A stretch of 12,665 nt of DNA from Nitrospirota bacterium (lineage in GTDB: Bacteria; Nitrospirota; Nitrospiria; Nitrospirales; UBA8639): NCBI GenBank assembly GCA_020348185.1, contig CP070743.1:1314013-1326677 (forward strand), read 5' to 3'. The notes beneath the pieces were generated by a model. That model ran no database searches and was not told the DNA's origin. It saw only the letters and a program-made list of their open reading frames with translations. Below, one piece after another: positions 7,198-12,665 of the stretch (positions within the stretch are counted from its first letter, which is position 1; each line of letters begins with the position of its first letter). The translations under genes were made by a program, and so were the position numbers.

Positions 7198-8910
7198 ATG
7201 CGCACATCCCAAATGTTCATCCCCACCCTCCGTGAAGATCCGGGGGAAGCTGAAATCATCAGTCATCGTCTGATGCTCCGAGCAGGAATGATTCGTAAGC
7301 TTGCAGCGGGCATGTATACCTATCTTCCGCTGGGGCTTCGGGTCCTTCGAAAAATTGAAAATATTATCCGGGAGGAATTGAATAAGGCCGGAGCACAAGA
7401 ATTGCTTATGCCAATTCTGGCCCCAGCGGAATTATGGAAAGAGACTGATCGCTGGAATCAATATGGAAAAGAATTGTTTCGATGTCAGGATCGCCATGAA
7501 CGGGACTTCTGTTTAGGGCCAACTCACGAAGAAGTCATCACGGATCTTTTTCGACGGGAGGTTCGATCGTATCGGCAACTCCCCGTGATTCTCTATCAAA
7601 TTCAAACCAAATTCCGAGACGAAATACGCCCTCGGTTTGGTCTCATGCGTGGTCGTGAATTCATTATGAAAGACGCATACAGTTTTGACAAAAACGAAGC
7701 CGATGCCTTGGTGAGTTATCAAAAAATGTACGATGCGTACGACCGGATCTTCAAAAAAACGGGATTGCAATTCCGTGCTGTTGAAGCTGATACCGGTCTG
7801 ATTGGAGGAACCTCATCCCACGAATTTATGGTTCTGGCTAATACCGGTGAAGAACTTATTGTGTATGACCCAGAGGAATCTTACGCCGCTAATGTCGAAC
7901 GGGCAGAAGTCTCACCCCCAAAAGAATTAAGTAAGGAACCGTTGAAACCTCTTGAAAAAGTAAAGACCCCGGGGGCCAAGACCGTGGAGCAGGTCTGCGC
8001 CCTGCTCCACACCTCTCCCCACTCGCTAGTCAAAACCTTACTGTACAAGACGGAGGGTCAGGAGGTCATCGCCGTCCTTATTCGCGGTGATCATCAAGCG
8101 AATGAGATAAAGATCAAACGCAGTCTAGGCCTACACGAATTGACTCTGGCTGAGCCCGATATGGTACAGGCCCTTACAGCGGCTCCCGTCGGGTTTAGCG
8201 GTCCCATTGGACTCCAAAAGGTCAAGATTTTGGCGGACCATGCCGTCCATGCCCTTCACAATTTTATTGTTGGGGGAAATGAAGCTGACACTCACTTCAT
8301 CAACGTGAATTGTGAACGAGACTTTCAGATTGATCTCGTCGCTGACCTTCGCCAGGCCCAAGAAGGAGATGCCTCTCCAATGAGCGGAGGCCCATTGCAG
8401 ACGGCTCGAGGCATTGAAGTGGGCCATGTCTTTATGCTTGGAGAAAAGTATTCTAAAAAAATGGAGGCGACGTATTTAGATTCCAACGGACAGGAACACT
8501 GGGCCGTCATGGGGTGTTACGGCATTGGGGTTGGAAGAGCGGCTGCGGCCGCTATCGAACAAAACCATGACGAAAAGGGCATAATGTGGCCGATTCCTAT
8601 TGCCCCTTTCCATGTTCACCTGCTTCCGGTCACCCCCTCTGTGGAAGTGGGCACGGTTGTTGAAAGCTTGTACACCGAACTAGACAAGTTAGGGATTGAA
8701 GTACTCCTTGACGACCGGGACGAACGGGCCGGTGTCAAATTTAACGACGCCGATCTTATTGGTGCCCCCTTTCAGGTCGTGGTCGGTGACAAGGGATTAG
8801 CGAAAAACACCATCGATATTAAAGCAAGACGGACGGGCGAAGTTGTCAAACTTCCCCCATCAGAAGTGACAAAATGGATAATCGATAAACTGGCTGACAG
8901 GAAAGAGTAA
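7198..8910 (+). CDS. proS: Prolyl-tRNA synthetase, bacterial type with editing insert
   Basis: This 570-residue class II synthetase charges tRNA(Pro). The catalytic core has the motif 1 region (GLRVLRKIENIIREEL), the GPTHEE segment at residues 107-112, motif 2 beginning RDEIRPRFG at Arg140, and motif 3 GIGVGR at 442-447. Between motifs 2 and 3 (about residues 225-405) lies the YbaK-like insertion domain that removes misattached alanine. The C-terminal anticodon-binding domain follows (HVHLLPV to KWIIDKL), with the expected DDRDERAGVKFNDADLIG block. This architecture and length are those of the bacterial ProS, not the archaeal/eukaryotic form. The ATG is preceded by pyrimidines and no Shine-Dalgarno sequence. 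The gene lies 94 bases after rseP with no visible terminator, so co-transcription is plausible. The rseP-proS adjacency is also known in Bacillus. Confidence 0.98.
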   Translation: MRTSQMFIPTLREDPGEAEIISHRLMLRAGMIRKLAAGMYTYLPLGLRVLRKIENIIREELNKAGAQELLMPILAPAELWKETDRWNQYGKELFRCQDRHERDFCLGPTHEEVITDLFRREVRSYRQLPVILYQIQTKFRDEIRPRFGLMRGREFIMKDAYSFDKNEADALVSYQKMYDAYDRIFKKTGLQFRAVEADTGLIGGTSSHEFMVLANTGEELIVYDPEESYAANVERAEVSPPKELSKEPLKPLEKVKTPGAKTVEQVCALLHTSPHSLVKTLLYKTEGQEVIAVLIRGDHQANEIKIKRSLGLHELTLAEPDMVQALTAAPVGFSGPIGLQKVKILADHAVHALHNFIVGGNEADTHFINVNCERDFQIDLVADLRQAQEGDASPMSGGPLQTARGIEVGHVFMLGEKYSKKMEATYLDSNGQEHWAVMGCYGIGVGRAAAAAIEQNHDEKGIMWPIPIAPFHVHLLPVTPSVEVGTVVESLYTELDKLGIEVLLDDRDERAGVKFNDADLIGAPFQVVVGDKGLAKNTIDIKARRTGEVVKLPPSEVTKWIIDKLADRKE

Positions 8911-8940
8911 ATCACCTATCCAATATCAAACAAGTAAGGT

Positions 8941-8998
8941 CGAATTACGAAGGGTTTTGAATAATTTCGTGGTTGGTCATCCTTTACTTCGAAATTCG
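8941..8998. repeat. Inverted repeat downstream of proS
   Basis: CGAATTACGAAG (8941-8952) and CTTCGAAATTCG (8987-8998) are complementary at 11 of 12 positions, with a 34-base loop. A third related string, TAATTTCG (about 8962-8969), lies in the loop and could pair with the left arm instead. There is no T run after the stem, so it is not a standard terminator. It starts 31 bases after the proS stop and may protect the mRNA 3' end or be a remnant of a small repeat. Confidence 0.5.
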
Positions 8999-9156
8999 TT
9001 ATTGGCCTTTCATGGCAGCTTTCCTCCTTCCGAATTGCACACCATTGGGGCGGAAAGACAGGATTCATCACCCATAAAACCTGAGACATCCTATAACCCA
9101 TTCCACAAGTAACTGATTCGACTAGACATTTGGGCCGTCCCCATACCCTCTTTCCG

Positions 9157-9186
9157 TTGACAAATTATCGAATCCGATGATACGGT
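9157..9186 (+). promoter_or_regulatory. Candidate promoter for the DUF151-rplM-rpsI unit
   Basis: A perfect TTGACA at 9157-9162 is followed 18 bases later by TACGGT (9181-9186), with a TGA just before it resembling an extended -10. The -10 box itself matches consensus at only 3 of 6 positions. Transcription would start near 9193, giving a leader of about 43 bases. Confidence 0.4.
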
Positions 9187-9201
9187 ACCTTAGGTTTTTT
9201 A

Positions 9202-9230
9202 TACGATATTGTCACCTCTCAGTACGATAT
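9202..9230 (+). repeat. Direct repeat TACGATAT in the leader of the first DUF151 gene
   Basis: The string TACGATAT occurs at 9202-9209 and 9223-9230, 21 bases apart, which is two helical turns. Both copies lie between the candidate promoter and the start codon. Such spacing would suit a dimeric DNA-binding regulator, but this is inference from spacing alone. Confidence 0.35.
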
Positions 9231-9235
9231 CTCTC

Positions 9236-9691
9236 ATGCTCAATCAAATGAACGTTCGGGGGCTGTTATTTGACCCTTACAACAATGCGTACATCGTTAT
9301 TCTTCGGGATGAGCAAAATTCCGATATGCTCCCCATTTGGGTGGGCAAATCCGAAGCAAGTGCCATTAGCTTTGCCCTTGAAAAGATCGCTCCTCCCAGA
9401 CCCATGACCCACGATCTCATGAAGTCGATCCTGGATAATGTTGAGGCGAAAGTCATTAGTGCGGTCGTCACAGATCTAAAGGACAATACATATTTTGCGA
9501 AAATTCACTTGTTGTACGGGGATTCAGAATACTCAATTGATTCAAGACCAAGCGATGCCATTGCGGTAGCCTTGCGAACCGATGCGCCTATTTTTGCAAC
9601 AGAGGAAGTCCTTCGCAAGCAAAGCTCCGAGGAACTGGAACGGTGGCTAGAGAACCTCAAACCCGAGGACTTTGGAAAATCTGAGAGCTAA
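9236..9691 (+). CDS. Bifunctional nuclease family protein (DUF151), first of a tandem pair
   Basis: This 151-residue protein belongs to the DUF151/BFN family, whose plant founder was reported to have both DNase and RNase activity. The role of bacterial members is largely undefined. Conserved blocks visible are IVILRDEQNSDMLPIWVGKSEA, split here as IVILRDE and LPIWVGKSEA, then PPRPMTHDLM, DNTYFAKIHL and the hallmark DSRPSDAIAVALR near residues 105-118. The family domain begins at about residue 6 (VRGLLFDP). ATG at 9236 is preferred; ATG at 9248 would start right at the domain, and a TTG at 9209 would translate the leader direct repeat and is less likely. No Shine-Dalgarno sequence is seen. It is about half identical to the next gene by ungapped reading. 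Confidence 0.9.
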   Translation: MLNQMNVRGLLFDPYNNAYIVILRDEQNSDMLPIWVGKSEASAISFALEKIAPPRPMTHDLMKSILDNVEAKVISAVVTDLKDNTYFAKIHLLYGDSEYSIDSRPSDAIAVALRTDAPIFATEEVLRKQSSEELERWLENLKPEDFGKSES

Positions 9692-9693
9692 GA

Positions 9694-9744
9694 GTTTGAG
9701 GGCCAATACCTCTTTTTCCATTTTCCAACAGTAAGACCTCAAAC
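9694..9744. repeat. Inverted repeat between the two DUF151 genes
   Basis: GTTTGAGG (9694-9701) and CCTCAAAC (9737-9744) are perfect complements with a 35-base loop. Inside, GAGG and CCTC (9698-9701 and 9709-9712) form an alternative short stem followed by TTTTT, so a weak attenuating terminator is conceivable. The remaining gap to 9833 shows no other clear signal. Confidence 0.35.
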
Positions 9745-9833
9745 AGAGGATTCCCGCCGAGTACTTGCAAACATTTACTGCCGAGCATCGGACACCAGGA
9801 CAGGAAAGACCACCCAAGTAGGGCGTTGAAAGA

Positions 9834-10304
9834 ATGAGTGAGCAAAATAATCTCATCTCCTTGAAAGTGCATGGGGTTTTAGTTGACCCCAATACCGATA
9901 CCCAGATTGTCATTCTGCGAGATGAAAGAAATTCTGAAGTATTACCAATTTGGGTCGGGACCGCTGAAGGAACTTCCATTCGCCTGGCCCTTGAAGGCGT
10001 GGTTCCTCCCCGGCCAATGAGTCACGACCTTATTCAAAGTTTTGGAGAACACTTAGGGTTCGAGGTCACTTCTGTGGTCATCACTGAAGTAAAAAACAAT
10101 ACCTATTATGCTTCGATCCACCTGACGCATAATGGATTGGAGCGAAATGTCGACTCCCGTCCGAGCGATGCCATTGCTCTGGCCCTTCGAACGAAAAGCC
10201 CAATTTTGGTTACCCCTGAAGTGCTCGAACGCCGGGGGGGAGAAAATCTTGATGCCTGGTTGGCAAAATTAGACCCAAAAAGTTTTGGACAACAAGAAGC
10301 GTAA
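9834..10304 (+). CDS. Bifunctional nuclease family protein (DUF151), second of a tandem pair
   Basis: This 156-residue DUF151 protein is a paralogue of its upstream neighbour. About 75 of 146 aligned residues are identical, with no gaps needed. It keeps the family blocks IVILRDERNSEVLPIWVG, PPRPMSHDL, NNTYYASIHL and DSRPSDAIALALRT. It differs in the segment after DPN, in GTAEGTSIRLALEGV, and around THNGLERNV, the region corresponding to LYGDSEYSI in the first copy, so the two copies have diverged and may differ in ligand or partner. The ATG at 9834 follows GAAAGA, a weak ribosome site. It ends 43 bases before rplM and is likely co-transcribed with it. The biochemical role is not known from sequence. 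Confidence 0.92.
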   Translation: MSEQNNLISLKVHGVLVDPNTDTQIVILRDERNSEVLPIWVGTAEGTSIRLALEGVVPPRPMSHDLIQSFGEHLGFEVTSVVITEVKNNTYYASIHLTHNGLERNVDSRPSDAIALALRTKSPILVTPEVLERRGGENLDAWLAKLDPKSFGQQEA

Positions 10305-10334
10305 CTCGAAACCATTTTATTCAAGTTTACAATC

Positions 10335-10340
10335 GGGAGA
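10335..10340 (+). promoter_or_regulatory. Ribosome binding site deciding the rplM start
   Basis: GGGAGA lies seven bases before the ATG at 10348. This site, and the conserved start of L13 proteins, favours 10348 over an upstream in-frame TTG at 10285, which would overlap the end of the DUF151 gene. Confidence 0.75.
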
Positions 10341-10347
10341 AAGCCTC

Positions 10348-10782
10348 ATGCGGTCGTTTCAAGCAAAACCTCAGGAATTACAAAGGAAATGGTACTTGGT
10401 GGATGCAGAAGGACAAACTCTGGGACGATTGGCGTCCCGTATCGCCATCCTCCTCCGGGGAAAACATAAACCCATTTTTACCCCAAACGTTGATACGGGG
10501 GACCATGTGGTCGTGATCAATGCCAGTCGCATTCACCTCACGGCAAACAAGTTCAAAGCGAAGACGTACCATCATCACACCGGGTTTCCAGGAGGATTGA
10601 AATCCGTCACGGCTGAAAAACTTCATGCCAAAAAGCCGACGGCCATTCTTTCCAAAGCGATACAGGGAATGTTGCCCAAAGGTCCATTAGGCAATCAAAT
10701 GGCCAAAAAACTTCGAATTTATCCAGGATCCGAACATTCACACCAAGCTCAACAACCGGAACTTATCACATTGTCGAAATGA
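10348..10782 (+). CDS. rplM: 50S ribosomal protein L13 (uL13)
   Basis: This 144-residue protein has the normal length of bacterial L13 and its typical blocks: RKWYLVDAEGQTLGRLAS, LLRGKHKP, NVDTGDHVVVINA, YHHHTGFPGG, and the late MLPKGPLGNQMAKKLRIYPG. L13 binds 23S rRNA and is an early-assembly protein of the large subunit. It is followed 36 bases later by rpsI, the usual partner, and preceded by two DUF151 genes. Confidence 0.98.
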   Translation: MRSFQAKPQELQRKWYLVDAEGQTLGRLASRIAILLRGKHKPIFTPNVDTGDHVVVINASRIHLTANKFKAKTYHHHTGFPGGLKSVTAEKLHAKKPTAILSKAIQGMLPKGPLGNQMAKKLRIYPGSEHSHQAQQPELITLSK

Positions 10783-10818
10783 GTTTTTATTGTCTACCCT
10801 GAATGAAGGAATGTCGGG

Positions 10819-11211
10819 ATGATTGAAACAGCTCAATATGCAACAGGAAAACGTAAATATGCAGTCGCCCGGGCATGGATTGAACCAGGCTCTGGTGAAA
10901 TCCAGGTCAATAACAAATTGCTTGACCAGTACTTTCCCCGGCAGGCGCATCAAATTCAGGTTCGATCACCCTTTGAAATTACCGGTACCGCAGATCAATA
11001 TAATGTTCGAGCTACCATTGCGGGTGGAGGAATAAGCGGACAGGCCGGAGCCTTGAGACATGCGATCGCAAAAGCCTTGATGCTATTGAGTCCCCCCATG
11101 AGGGCCACACTAAAAAAACAAGGGCTCTTGACCCGAGATCCTCGCGTCAAAGAACGAAAAAAATATGGACAAAAGGGGGCAAGGCGCCGCTTCCAGTATT
11201 CCAAACGTTAA
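10819..11211 (+). CDS. rpsI: 30S ribosomal protein S9 (uS9)
   Basis: This 130-residue protein has the standard S9 length. The N-terminal ATGKRKYAVARAW block corresponds to the common ATGRRKTAVARV. The middle GGGISGQAGALRHAIAKAL and LLTRDPRVKERKKYG follow, and it ends in the basic tail RRRFQYSKR, whose last residues reach the P-site tRNA in known ribosomes. AAGGA (10806-10810) is a good ribosome site eight bases before the ATG. A strong terminator follows, making rpsI the last gene of its transcript. Confidence 0.98.
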   Translation: MIETAQYATGKRKYAVARAWIEPGSGEIQVNNKLLDQYFPRQAHQIQVRSPFEITGTADQYNVRATIAGGGISGQAGALRHAIAKALMLLSPPMRATLKKQGLLTRDPRVKERKKYGQKGARRRFQYSKR

Positions 11212-11239
11212 AAAATTTTCCACCGTCTGTTTCCAACAA

Positions 11240-11268
11240 GGGAAGGCACGGTGCCTTCCCTTTTTTTT
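11240..11268 (+). terminator. Strong intrinsic terminator after rpsI
   Basis: GGGAAGGCAC (11240-11249) and GTGCCTTCCC (11251-11260) form a near-perfect GC-rich stem, realistically 8-9 pairs with a 3-5 base loop, followed at once by eight T (11261-11268). It sits 28 bases after the rpsI stop and closes the ribosomal protein unit. Confidence 0.95.
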
Positions 11269-11340
11269 GGTGACGAAATAGGTTGTTTAATAAATCCGGC
11301 TGGTGCAAGGTTAATAATCACCGTGCAAAGTCTAGAGCTT

Positions 11341-11510
11341 AAGAGTTAAAGTGTCAAAAGGGTTAAAGAGGTCGAAGGGGTCAAAGTGGTCAGAAAGATA
11401 GTGCAGCATTTGCGTTCTAAAAGAACCGTACATCTTAGACATTCCTTCCATAAAACTCTTTGACTTTTAGACCTTTTGGCCCTGAAACCTGAAACTCGAA
11501 AACTGAAACC
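11341..11510. repeat. Imperfect inverted repeat built of GTCAAAR-like units (copy B)
   Basis: The left arm (about 11341-11392) contains degenerate units such as GTCAAAAGG, GTTAAAGAG, GTCGAAGGG and GTCAAAGTG. The right arm (about 11454-11482) carries the complement, reading CTTTGACTTTTAGACC and then TTTTGGCCC. A loop of about 60 bases lies between, with a small GTTCT/AGAAC hairpin (11414-11426). The 29-base tail (11482-11510) of CTGAAACC-like words matches the tail of copy A at 4471-4500 in position and style. It ends 13 bases before the argC ATG. The rest of the 312-base gap holds the rpsI terminator and, at 11270-11340, nothing I can name. Confidence 0.65.
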
Positions 11511-11523
11511 TTTTCCCTGTCCT

Positions 11524-12600
11524 ATGACAAACAATAAGGTCAAAGTCGCCGTAATCGGGGCGAGTGGATATACTGGTGGGGAGTTGCTTCGCCTTCTTAG
11601 TGGTCATCCTCACGTTTCAATCGCCCTCACCATCTCATCAGAAAAATCTGCCGGCCGGGCATTAACGGAGCTTTTTCCTAATCTGACTTCCATTCTGGCT
11701 CTTCCCCTTGAAAGCATGGAGCCAGCCACCGTGGCCAAACAGGTTGATCTTGTTTTTTTGGCCCTTCCCCACACTCAAGCAATTCCTATGGTTGCGACTT
11801 TTCTTGAATGCGGGAAATCCGTCATCGACCTCAGCGCGGATTTTCGCTTAAAGGGATCGAAGGCCTATGAGCAATGGTACGGAACACCACATACCGCGCC
11901 CCATCTTCTTAACGAAGCGGTGTACGGACTGCCTGAATTGCATCGTGCCGACATTCAAAAAGCGAAATTGATTGCGGTACCCGGGTGCTATCCCACAGCC
12001 GCCATTCTCCAACTGGCACCTTTTATCGCGGGTAACCTCATTGACGTTGACAGCATCATTATTGACGCTAAATCGGGTGTATCCGGAGCCGGGCGAGGGT
12101 TAGGACTTGGTTATCATTTTCCAGAGGCCCATGATGGAATTCATGCTTATAATATTGGGAAGCATCGACACCTTCCCGAGATCCAACAAGAGTTAACTTT
12201 TCTTTCCAAAAACAAATCTGGAACAACCCGGGCCATCGATTCGATTTCGTTCACGCCACATCTCGTACCAATGAATCGGGGAATTCTGAGCACCGCCTAT
12301 GCCAAATTTTCATCAAAGGCTTCCAAGGCGGATTGTCAGGAAATCTACAAAGATTTCTACAAGAATGAACCCTTCATCCGCTTGTTTGACAGTCCTGACC
12401 TGATCAATCCTAACCATGTGCGAGGATCCAACTTTTGCGACCTTGGGATGACGTACGATCCTCAATCAGGCAGACTTGTCACGTTGGCTGCCATTGATAA
12501 CCTTGTGAAAGGGGCCGCTGGCCAGGCCATACAGTCCATGAATCTCATGTTAGGGATTCCGGAAAACGAAGGGTTACGATCACCCGGGTTATTTCCATAA
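11524..12600 (+). CDS. argC: N-acetyl-gamma-glutamyl-phosphate reductase
   Basis: This 358-residue enzyme carries out the NADPH-dependent reduction of N-acetylglutamyl phosphate to the semialdehyde, the third step of arginine synthesis. The Rossmann loop GASGYTGGELLRLL lies near residue 12. The catalytic Cys155 is in the family signature VPGCYPTAA. SGVSGAGRG, HRHLPEI and MNRGILST are further conserved blocks. The length is close to that of bacterial long-type ArgC (about 340-350). ATG at 11524 is chosen because the protein then starts MTNNKVKVAVIGASG; an in-frame TTG at 11476 would only add 16 residues translated from the repeat tail. No Shine-Dalgarno sequence precedes the ATG, only pyrimidines. 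The gene follows a terminator and so should have its own promoter, which I could not identify with confidence. argJ commonly comes next but lies outside the window. Confidence 0.97.
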   Translation: MTNNKVKVAVIGASGYTGGELLRLLSGHPHVSIALTISSEKSAGRALTELFPNLTSILALPLESMEPATVAKQVDLVFLALPHTQAIPMVATFLECGKSVIDLSADFRLKGSKAYEQWYGTPHTAPHLLNEAVYGLPELHRADIQKAKLIAVPGCYPTAAILQLAPFIAGNLIDVDSIIIDAKSGVSGAGRGLGLGYHFPEAHDGIHAYNIGKHRHLPEIQQELTFLSKNKSGTTRAIDSISFTPHLVPMNRGILSTAYAKFSSKASKADCQEIYKDFYKNEPFIRLFDSPDLINPNHVRGSNFCDLGMTYDPQSGRLVTLAAIDNLVKGAAGQAIQSMNLMLGIPENEGLRSPGLFP

Positions 12601-12665
12601 TTTGAAACCGGTTCCTCTTTTCAATTTTATTTTGCTCAAACAAGATTAGAATGAGACGAGTAAAA

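Larger units (their letters stand above)
8911..9235. other. 325-base non-coding gap between proS and the first DUF151 gene
   Basis: No convincing gene is present: the only open frame of note is a 61-codon minus-strand frame with no recognisable protein features. The gap holds an inverted repeat close to proS (8941-8998), an AT-rich stretch with a candidate promoter (9157-9186), and a short direct repeat (9202-9230). There is no standard terminator with a T run after proS. Confidence 0.6.

Noticed and set aside
8916..9101. 61-codon minus-strand open frame in the gap after proS
   Set aside because: No ribosome site, no recognisable motif, and it overlaps the inverted repeat.
10285..10347. Longer L13 from a TTG at 10285
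   Set aside because: It would overlap the end of the second DUF151 gene, while the ATG at 10348 has a clear GGGAGA site and gives the normal L13 length.
11476..11523. N-terminal extension of argC by 16 codons from a TTG
   Set aside because: The extension is a translation of the repeat tail (CTGAAACC words). ArgC homologues begin close to the Rossmann loop, which fits the ATG at 11524.
12602..12632. Possible terminator after argC (TTGAAA pairing with TTTCAA, then TTTTATTTT)
   Set aside because: The stem is six weak pairs around an 11-base loop, too feeble to call, and argC commonly continues into further arginine genes.
12651..12665. Possible start of a next gene (ATG AGA CGA GTA AAA)
   Set aside because: Only five codons before the window ends and no ribosome site, so it cannot be supported.

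Overview
This window looks like ordinary, well-conserved chromosome from a Gram-negative-type bacterium. My best guess is the phylum Nitrospirota (Nitrospira-like). The guess rests on recall of gene order (paired DUF151 genes before rplM-rpsI-argC; uppS-cdsA-dxr-rseP-proS in one run) and on protein flavour, not on a search. Base composition is near balanced by eye. Coding density is high, all complete genes are intact, and I see no transposase, phage, toxin, defence, CRISPR, tRNA or rRNA gene.

Layout. (1) Positions 1-2387, minus strand: a two-gene unit, tldD then tldE/pmbA, encoding the two subunits of the TldD/TldE metalloprotease. tldE runs off the left edge. (2) 2388-2637: a divergent promoter region. 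(3) 2638-8910, plus strand: uppS, cdsA, dxr, rseP, proS, an envelope and isoprenoid cluster ending in prolyl-tRNA synthetase. uppS and cdsA overlap by 4 bases. cdsA and dxr are separated by 204 bases holding an imperfect inverted repeat. (4) 8911-9235: a 325-base non-coding gap with an inverted repeat, a candidate promoter and a short direct repeat. (5) 9236-11211, plus strand: two tandem DUF151 (bifunctional nuclease family) paralogues, then rplM and rpsI (L13 and S9), closed by a strong intrinsic terminator at 11240-11268. (6) 11212-11523: a second copy of the same kind of inverted repeat as in cdsA-dxr. (7) 11524-12600: argC, probably the first gene of an arginine operon cut by the right edge.

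How the genes fit together. Dxr commits carbon to the MEP isoprenoid pathway. UppS builds undecaprenyl diphosphate from its products for peptidoglycan and other wall polymers. CdsA makes CDP-diacylglycerol for phospholipids. RseP is the intramembrane site-2 protease that in model bacteria signals envelope stress. The order uppS-cdsA-dxr-rseP-proS matches the well-known Bacillus order. L13 and S9 are both early-assembly ribosomal proteins and commonly form a two-gene operon.

I did not find a convincing new biological system. The best leads are the pair of related, degenerate inverted repeats placed just upstream of dxr and argC, the tandem DUF151 pair attached to the L13-S9 operon, and a recurring pyrimidine-rich stretch in place of a Shine-Dalgarno sequence before several start codons.
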